From Aquimarina sp. RZ0 (GTDB taxonomy: Bacteria > Bacteroidota > Bacteroidia > Flavobacteriales > Flavobacteriaceae), in NCBI RefSeq assembly GCF_008370685.1, contig NZ_VTZU01000002.1, positions 186,001 to 250,000 of the forward strand: a stretch of DNA of 64,000 nt, read 5' to 3'. The position numbers were made by a program, and so were the translations under genes. The notes under the pieces were generated by a model. It was not told the DNA's origin and ran no database searches. It saw only the letters and a list, made by a program, of their open reading frames with translations. The number at the start of each line of letters is the position of its first letter. Positions within the stretch are counted from its first letter, which is position 1. This document shows, in pieces, positions 29,527 through 35,005 of this stretch.

Positions 29527-30087
29527 TTAGTCCTTTATTTCTTTACCTACAGCAAAAGGCTCTAGTGGTTCATTGATTACATTTTCTGTAATGTGATTAA
29601 TATAATTACTTATAGTTTTTAATGAAACTCCTACTATTATTTCCATAAGATTCTCAGGAGAGAAACCTGCATCATAAAATCTATTTAAGTCTTCAGCGTC
29701 CATATTCCCATTTGTTTCCACTATTTTTTGAGCGGTATTAATTAACATGTTCAGGCGTTGATCTTCTATTCCGTTTTTTTTTCGTACTGCATTCAAAATA
29801 GAAGAAGAAATGCCATTGGCTTTTGCAGCTCGTGTATGCGCAGCAATACAGTAGTCACATTTATTAATGATACTAATCGACAATAAAATAAGGTGTTGTT
29901 CACCTCCTGTAAACGATGTTCTGGAAAAAGTGTTAAATAGATCAATATAACTTTCTAAAGCCGCTGGAGCTCCTGCCATATATCGGAACAGATTGGGTAA
30001 AATTCCATACTTTTTCTCTCCGTATTTCAGTAAATCTTTTGATGCTTCTGGAGCACTTTCAATGGTATGCTTAATAAATTGTTTCAT
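29527..30087 (-). CDS. AhpD-like carboxymuconolactone decarboxylase family protein
   Basis: 186 residues. NKCDYCIAAHTRAAKANG carries the CxxC...H redox motif of AhpD-like proteins (C77, C80, H84). The domain spans roughly residues 35-110 and is all-helical. Members act as thiol peroxidases or alkylhydroperoxidase partners in the cytoplasm; the exact substrate is not predictable. A fragment of an AraC-type regulator lies 65 bp upstream on the same strand, suggesting the gene was once controlled by it. Confidence 0.85.
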   Translation of the reverse strand: MKQFIKHTIESAPEASKDLLKYGEKKYGILPNLFRYMAGAPAALESYIDLFNTFSRTSFTGGEQHLILLSISIINKCDYCIAAHTRAAKANGISSSILNAVRKKNGIEDQRLNMLINTAQKIVETNGNMDAEDLNRFYDAGFSPENLMEIIVGVSLKTISNYINHITENVINEPLEPFAVGKEIKD

Positions 30088-30152
30088 GTTTTAAGATTAA
30101 AATTATGATGCAAAATTAATCTTGATAAGTAGGAGAAACAATAGACAAAGGT

Positions 30153-30470
30153 TCACTTATGAATTTCTCTATATTGTGTTGGTGATACTCCTGTTTTTTT
30201 TTTGAAAACCCGACTAAAGTAATAAGGATCCTGAAAATTCATTTCATAAGCAATTTCTTTTACAGTTTTTTCTGTATGTATTAGAAGGTGCCGACTATGA
30301 TCAATCTGTTTTTGAAGTAATAGCTGACAAGGTGGAGGCTGATTAAATTTTTTAGATACTTTGCTTAAGTATTTTGGTTTTATTTTCATTTTATTTTCAT
30401 AGAAAGCTATATCATGCTCTTCCATAAAATGTTCTTCAATTAATGCTTTAAATTTTTCTAATATTTCCAT
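30153..30470 (-). pseudogene. AraC-family HTH, C-terminal fragment
   Basis: 105 codons from an ATG encode only the C-terminal double HTH of an AraC regulator: VKEIAYEMNFQDPYYFSRVF is the second helix-turn-helix, and KTGVSPTQYR is the family signature end. Full AraC proteins of this type are about 280-300 residues. The same frame continues upstream for 30 codons (to about 30560) with plausible coding sequence (RYVTPVSQCGFSDLHLPDIV) but reaches a TGA without any ATG, so the N-terminal ligand-binding half has been lost. It could still be translated as a small DNA-binding protein, but a decayed gene is more likely. Confidence 0.65.
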
Positions 30471-30650
30471 TTTTTTTATCTCTACTACAATATCAGGTAA
30501 ATGTAAATCTGAAAATCCACATTGGGAAACAGGCGTTACATATCTGCAAAATTTCCTTCAAAAGTACCTAAAGAATTGCCATAAAAAAACATCCTCGCCT
30601 CTTGGTTTTTGTTTATTTCTAGTCTAAAAATAGATGATGCACGAGATATA

Positions 30651-30789
30651 ATACCATTTTTGCTTTAAAATTACCCAAATAAAATACAGTTGTTTTTTCT
30701 TTAGGCAAAAAAGAAAAGTTCAGCACAGCCTAAGCCCCTAGTTTAATTTTTATTTTGAAGCATAAGGGGAAAAGAACAAATTTTAGTGA
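30651..30789. repeat. ATACCA-ended repeat, copy F
   Basis: It begins ATACCATTTTTGCTTTAAAA and shares ATTTTGAAGCATAAGGGGA and AAAAGAACAA with copy G at 55230. Its right end is lost or diverged (ends TTTTAGTG), just before the stop of the adjacent pseudogene. It has an extra internal segment of about 20 bp relative to copy G. Confidence 0.65.
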
Positions 30790-30802
30790 AAGCTTTATTT
30801 AA

Positions 30803-31009
30803 TTATATTTTATCAGTTTTAAATGTATTCACATACACTTCCCAATCTAATCCACTACTTACCAAAGTTTTCTGATCCTCTGTAGCCCATACAAAAAGGT
30901 TTTCTGCTTCCCATAAGCCAACATCTACAGGAATTGAGGGTGCTTTCACCTAGTCTTGTCATAATGTTTCTAATACTGCTTCCTTTGCTTCATAATTTTC
31001 TCTTGACAT
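30803..31009 (-). pseudogene. Small broken gene, two in-frame stops
   Basis: From an ATG at 31009 the minus strand gives 69 codons ending in TAA. The readable pieces are MSRENYEAKEAVLETL, stop, QD, stop, then VKAPSIPVDVGLWEAENLFV and further coding-like sequence including WATEDQKTLVSSGLDWEVYV. TGA and TAG interrupt at codons 17 and 20. The uninterrupted, protein-like composition on both sides indicates a once intact gene. Family not recognised. Confidence 0.6.
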
Positions 31010-31357
31010 TTTATTTTGTTTTAAAATTAATAGTGATCTATATATCATAAACCAATATGTATCAACGAATCTATATTATATAGCCCTGTGGGCTAAGAAT
31101 TGTTACCCTATTTTTTTAAGTTATATCACCTGTTTTAATAAAAGCTCATATACGAAACAGTAATTTCTTGTATACACAAAAAAGAGGAAATCTTACTGTA
31201 TCTTTTAAATCGGAAATGGTGAAAATTTAAGTTAAAAATGATTTGATGATACTCATCACTAGCGGTCACTTAGAAAAAAACTATTCAATTCTTAAGTATT
31301 AACTAAATTTTAACAATAATCAATTAGGGGAATACCTTTTAATCCTGTTTTTATTAT

Positions 31358-31515
31358 GAGTTCATCCTAAGAAGTGGTTTTTCACCGAAAAGTTTGACTA
31401 CTGTATTATAATGAAGTAGGTTTTTTCAGTATTGTTATAAAATACGTCCAAAAAACTACTCCCTGTGTGCGGAAAGTAAATTTTGAAAGGCAATCCATTT
31501 CTCAAAATGAACTTC
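31358..31515. repeat. MITE-like element, copy D (158 bp)
   Basis: Ends GAGTTCATCC and AAATGAACTTC are diverged inverted repeats. The interior CGAAAAGTTT and the 17-bp run ATAATGAAGTAGGTTTT are identical or nearly so to copy E at 54834, so the two share a recent core. Confidence 0.6.
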
Positions 31516-31579
31516 TGGTCACATAGTGTATACATCTTTATGATAAGCTATATCAATTTTAAAAATTAAATTTATTTTT

Positions 31580-31919
31580 TTGAAAAAACTTAGAATCTTA
31601 ATCATTTTCTTATCAATTCAATGTCAGGACGGAAAAGTAACGGAATCGTCTGTAAACAATCTTAATATAAATTCTAAAGAAACTATTAGCAAGACTTCTT
31701 ATATAAAGACTAGTACACCTGGCATTTTTGGAATTCAAAAAAAAGAAATATATTCTATACAATCTAAACTATCTACAGCATCTATCCTTATTGAGGATAT
31801 TGGACAACACCTCCTCAATCTCCAAAATTATAAGCGCGCCAATAGACATAAAAACAAAAAATAACTTGATTTATTCATCTGATTTATATCCAAACAATAG
31901 TATTGATGATCATCAATAA
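31580..31919 (+). pseudogene. Possible frameshifted small secreted protein
   Basis: A TTG-started frame (31580-31864) begins with a signal-like segment (MKKLRILIIFLSIQCQDG) and stays open for 94 codons. Near 31815 the coding character moves to the next frame, where KIISAPIDIKTKNNLIYSSD and SIDDHQ continue to a stop at 31919. One base change would join them. No homologous family is recognised; it could be an unrelated AT-rich ORF. Confidence 0.3.
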
Positions 31920-31952
31920 AGCAATGTACGATGACACCTATGCTATTTTATG

Positions 31953-32021
31953 AGTACACTACCTCGGGGTAATGTCCACCAGGTATTTATTGGAAAAAAA
32001 TATTCTGATTGTCGAGTTAAA
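31953..32021 (+). repeat. AGTAAA-family repeat, 69-bp variant
   Basis: It starts AGTACACTACCTCGGGG and ends TTGTCGAGTTAAA. It matches the left module of the 100-bp copy at 40509 (AGGTATTTATTGGAAAAAAA segment) but lacks the second module. Confidence 0.55.
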
Positions 32022-32046
32022 ATTGTCTATATAAAATACTGGTTTT

Positions 32047-32063
32047 AAGTAAATAGTTTACTT
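32047..32063. promoter_or_regulatory. Palindrome before the dehydratase gene
   Basis: AAGTAAA-TAG-TTTACTT, a perfect 17-bp palindrome 25 bp before the ATG at 32089. It could be an operator for the gene, or two back-to-back ends of the AGTAAA repeat. Confidence 0.4.
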
Positions 32064-32088
32064 TTAGTCGCTGTAAACTCATATAGAA

Positions 32089-33024
32089 ATGACATCACAG
32101 GAATTACAAAACTGCCATAAAAGAATCCTCCCTTTTATACATAGAACTCCCGTACTCACCTCACAGCTGCTCAACAAAATATCAGGGACAGAACTTTATT
32201 TTAAATGTGAAAATTTTCAACGGATGGGAGCTTTTAAAATGAGAGGAGCTACCCATGCCATTCTTCGGTTATCAGATGAACAAAGAGCAAGAGGAGTTGT
32301 AACTCATTCATCAGGTAATTTTGCACAAGCACTTGCCCTTGCCGCAAAAAACTTAGCTGTAAAAGCCTATATCGTTATGCCATCAAATGCACCACAAGTA
32401 AAAAAAGATGCCGTAAAAGAATATGGGGGTGAAATTATAGAATGTGTCCCTACACATAAAAGCAGAGAACAGACTGCTAATCAACTAAAACTGGAAAAAG
32501 GAGCTACTTTCTTACATCCATATAATAGTATCGATGTAATCTTGGGACAGGCAACGGCCGCTATGGAATTATTACAAGACCAACCAGATCTTCAATATAT
32601 ATTCGCTCCCGTAGGCGGCGGCGGACTTATTGCAGGAACCTCATTAGCCAGTTTTTTCTTTGGCAAGAATTGCCCAGTAATTGGAGGAGAACCCTTTGCT
32701 GTTGATGATGCCTACCGCTCTCTGATAAGCGGAAAACTAGAAACCAATAAAACAACTCACACCATAGCAGATGGACTTAAAATGCCACTTGGTGATATCA
32801 CTTTTCCGATCATTAAGCAATATGTATCAGAAATTATAAGGGTAGAAGAAGAAGAAATTACCAGCGCAATGAGATTGATTTGGGAACGAATGAAAATTAT
32901 TATAGAGCCTTCATGTGCCGTACCTCTTGCTGCTTTATTAAAGGAAAAAGAAAGATTTTCCTCTAAAAAAATAGGAATGATTCTCTCCGGTGGAAATGTT
33001 GATCTTAGTAACCTACCGTTCTAA
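32089..33024 (+). CDS. PLP-dependent threonine/serine dehydratase
   Basis: 311 residues, fold type II PLP enzyme. FQRMGAFKMRGATHAI contains the Schiff-base lysine (K50). SSGNFAQALALAA binds the substrate carboxylate and GGGGLIAGTSLA (about residue 180) holds the PLP phosphate. No C-terminal ACT regulatory domain, so it is the short catabolic class that deaminates L-threonine/L-serine to 2-oxo acids; serine racemase belongs to the same class and cannot be excluded. IIEPSCAVPLAAL and GMILSGGNVDL finish the family pattern. It is alone, with a palindrome just upstream. Confidence 0.9.
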   Translation: MTSQELQNCHKRILPFIHRTPVLTSQLLNKISGTELYFKCENFQRMGAFKMRGATHAILRLSDEQRARGVVTHSSGNFAQALALAAKNLAVKAYIVMPSNAPQVKKDAVKEYGGEIIECVPTHKSREQTANQLKLEKGATFLHPYNSIDVILGQATAAMELLQDQPDLQYIFAPVGGGGLIAGTSLASFFFGKNCPVIGGEPFAVDDAYRSLISGKLETNKTTHTIADGLKMPLGDITFPIIKQYVSEIIRVEEEEITSAMRLIWERMKIIIEPSCAVPLAALLKEKERFSSKKIGMILSGGNVDLSNLPF

Positions 33025-33042
33025 GAAATTTTGTGCTGCAAT

Positions 33043-33143
33043 AGTAAACTACATCAAGGCAAGCCCAAGAGGCATTTATTGAGAAAAAACTATTCGATTT
33101 CGAGGTAAACCCCTTTAGCATTTAAATCTCGATTATCTAAAAA
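33043..33143 (+). repeat. AGTAAA-family repeat, long form (101 bp)
   Basis: It starts AGTAAACTACATCAAGG, continues GCAAGCCCAAGAGGCATTT and ends CATTTAAATCTCGATTATC with a degenerate terminal AGTAAA. It is collinear with the 100-bp copy at 40509. Confidence 0.65.
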
Positions 33144-33433
33144 TACCCCGAGGCATGTCCCATAAGAAATGGTTAAAACAAAAAACACTTAGTGAGTCTA
33201 CCTCGGAGAAATTTACTGGCTATCAAAAAAAGTAATCATTTTTTTTAGTAAGAATACTATATAAGTTACTACATTTTAATCTAAAAATAAAAAAAATCTT
33301 AAAAAAGTACATGTTATTCAATACTGTAATTATGCCCTACTAGATACTTTTTCTTAATTCAAAAAATATTATTAAAAAAGAATTACATTACTACAATATT
33401 TATACATCTTTACATAAAAAATTAAAGCTTGAC

Positions 33434-33590
33434 TATACTATTATCAGTGGTACCCGAAAGTTTTTTAAAAATTAAAATTGCAAAAACATTAATTTACACC
33501 TGTTTTACTTAAGAAACCTATTATTTGCAAAAAAACTATTCTTTAAAAAATTAATCTTATAAACTTCCAGGTACCCATTGTGATAGTATA
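33434..33590. repeat. 157-bp inverted-repeat element
   Basis: Arms 33434-33463 (TATACTATTATCAGTGGTAC start) and 33561-33590 (ends TTGTGATAGTATA) pair at 23 of 30 positions, including GGTACC-centred bases. The AT-rich interior also pairs partly. No ORF. Ends differ from the other repeat families in the window. Confidence 0.5.
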
Positions 33591-33612
33591 TTTAAATCGG
33601 TTATACAATATT

Positions 33613-33674
33613 AAGGGAAATTTTAAATTAAAAATGTTAGATACCTAACATTTTTTAAACTAAAATTTCCCTTT
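33613..33674. repeat. Long near-perfect hairpin (62 bp)
   Basis: AAGGGAAATTTTAAATT...ATGTTAG and CTAACAT...AAAATTTCCCTT pair almost completely around ATAC. The stem is about 28 bp, too long for an ordinary terminator, with no gene ending beside it. It could be a transposon-end remnant or a structured RNA. Confidence 0.5.
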
Positions 33675-33791
33675 ATAAAAATAAATTGTGCTTGCTTTTT
33701 TTAATGGCAATGGTTCATATTCATCGCCATTTAATATCGAAACAATTGATTCATTAACTTCTACCAAAGTTATAAAGATCTTTGATCATAA

Positions 33792-34223
33792 TTAACTGTT
33801 AACTTCTCTGCAATCCATCGTGATTTTCTTTATTTCAGATCTGGAAAGCCACTTATCAATTCTGGAAATCTCTTTGATACATCCATTAAAAAGGTAATTA
33901 TAGTGTGTACTGTTTTTATCAAAGATTCCTTCTAAAATCACGTATCTATAATTGAGACCATACTGAATATCATCTTTTTGAGATTCTTTTAGAAACAATT
34001 CTATGCTATTTATCATCAAACCATTTTCATAATCTTCTTTGTGGAGGTATATAGCATCTCTGCCAAATTCAACACCAATATATCCGATGATATTTATTTT
34101 TGTATTATGATATAAATCAGGGGTTGTTATTAAATTTATTATTGAGACATTATGAATCTCTTTTTTGCCTTTTTGTTTGAACAGAAAAAAACGAGGTAAA
34201 GAAGATGCCTTCAGTAATAACAT
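33792..34223 (-). CDS. Hypothetical protein
   Basis: 143 residues from the ATG at 34223 (a TTG five codons earlier is possible). The core SIINLITTPDLYHNTKINII then GYIGVEFGRDAIYLHKEDY looks like a small beta-barrel (OB-like) domain found in uncharacterised bacterial proteins of about 130-150 residues, where a segment with NKVRVIGYL-type strands is usual. YRYVILEGIFDKNSTHYN continues the barrel. No signal peptide or catalytic motif. It is flanked by repeat-rich DNA on both sides and its function is unknown. Confidence 0.55.
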   Translation of the reverse strand: MLLLKASSLPRFFLFKQKGKKEIHNVSIINLITTPDLYHNTKINIIGYIGVEFGRDAIYLHKEDYENGLMINSIELFLKESQKDDIQYGLNYRYVILEGIFDKNSTHYNYLFNGCIKEISRIDKWLSRSEIKKITMDCREVNS

Positions 34224-34561
34224 TACTAGTTTTTTCAAAATAAATATGTCTGTATTTAGATAGCTACCACAGCGTAACTATGCCCATTATATATAGTAGG
34301 TTTACTTCAATTTTATTTTATGAAATTCTTTTAAAAAAAAATCTAAGTAAAACTTTATATAAATGATTCTTTTTTAAAGAAACATAACAACTAAGAATAG
34401 TTTTAATCATAATGTTTTATGTCAAAATTATGAACCTAATACTTCTACAAATAATTTCTTGCAACACGCCTCTTGTTAACAATCCTTTCTTATTAAATCA
34501 TTATATTTTCAAAACACACCCATACTAAACAAATGAAAATCAAATATTTAATATAAAAAAT

Positions 34562-34615
34562 ACTAATAAATTAGTTAAACTACTAATTTATTAGTTGTAA
34601 AACTAATTAATTAGT
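34562..34615. promoter_or_regulatory. Three phased BlaI-type operators
   Basis: ACTAATAAATTAGT (34562-34575), ACTAATTTATTAGT (34582-34595) and ACTAATTAATTAGT (34602-34615). The first two are reverse complements of each other and the third is a perfect palindrome. Start-to-start spacing is exactly 20 bp, about two helical turns. The second touches the -33 TTG and the third fills the promoter spacer, so a bound repressor would block transcription. Confidence 0.8.
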
Positions 34616-34625
34616 AGTAGATTTG
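34595..34625 (+). promoter_or_regulatory. Promoter of the blaI-blaR operon
   Basis: TTG (34595-34597), 20 bp, TAGATTTG (34618-34625), a full Bacteroidota consensus. AGGAG at 34640-34644 just before the ATG is an unusually good Shine-Dalgarno for this phylum. Confidence 0.7.
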
Positions 34626-34645
34626 TTCTATCAAATTACAGGAGT

Positions 34646-35005
34646 ATGCAAAAATTAGCTAAAAGAGAAGAACAGATCATGCAAAGTTTATGGAAACTAC
34701 AAAAAGCTTTCATAAAAGAAATTATTGAAGAGCTTCCTGATCCAAAACCGCATTATAATACAACAGCTACGATTGTGAAGATCTTAGAAGAAAAAGGCTT
34801 TATTAATCATAAAGCCTTCGGAAATAGTTTTCAATATCATCCTGTAATATCTAAAGATGAATATCAAAAAGAAGTTTTGGGGGAAGTGGTTACTAATTAT
34901 TTTGATAATTCTCCGCTCGCATTAGTAAAATTCTTCGCCAAAGAGGAAAAAATAAACACAAAAGAACTAGAGGAAATTATTGAACTCATCAAAAATAATA
35001 AATAA
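34646..35005 (+). CDS. BlaI/MecI/CopY family repressor
   Basis: 119 residues, the family length. The N-terminal winged helix begins LAKREEQIMQSLWKLQKAFI and includes the recognition region YNTTATIVKILEEKGFINHK, almost identical in pattern to BlaI. The C-terminal helices (from about residue 80) form the dimerisation and protease-cleavage region. It should bind the three ACTAATWWATTAGT operators upstream and repress its own operon. The stop overlaps the next ATG by one base, so repressor and membrane protease are made together. Confidence 0.92.
   Translation: MQKLAKREEQIMQSLWKLQKAFIKEIIEELPDPKPHYNTTATIVKILEEKGFINHKAFGNSFQYHPVISKDEYQKEVLGEVVTNYFDNSPLALVKFFAKEEKINTKELEEIIELIKNNK

Larger units (their letters stand above)
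30471..31579. other. 1.1 kb region of repeats and gene remnants
   Basis: Contains the upstream remnant of the AraC gene, an ATACCA-ended repeat (30651-30789), a 69-codon pseudogene with two stops (30803-31009) and GAACTC-family copy D (31358-31515). The rest (31010-31357) is AT-rich with nothing identifiable. Confidence 0.5.
33025..33791. other. Intergenic region, 767 bp, repeats
   Basis: Contains a 101-bp AGTAAA-family copy (33043-33143), further CCTCGGAG/CCCCGAGG fragments to about 33215, an inverted-repeat element (33434-33590) and a long hairpin (33613-33674). No gene seen. Confidence 0.5.
34224..34645. other. Divergent intergenic region, 422 bp
   Basis: The right end holds the blaI promoter with three operators (34562-34625). 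The left 330 bp are AT-rich with nothing identified. Confidence 0.45.
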
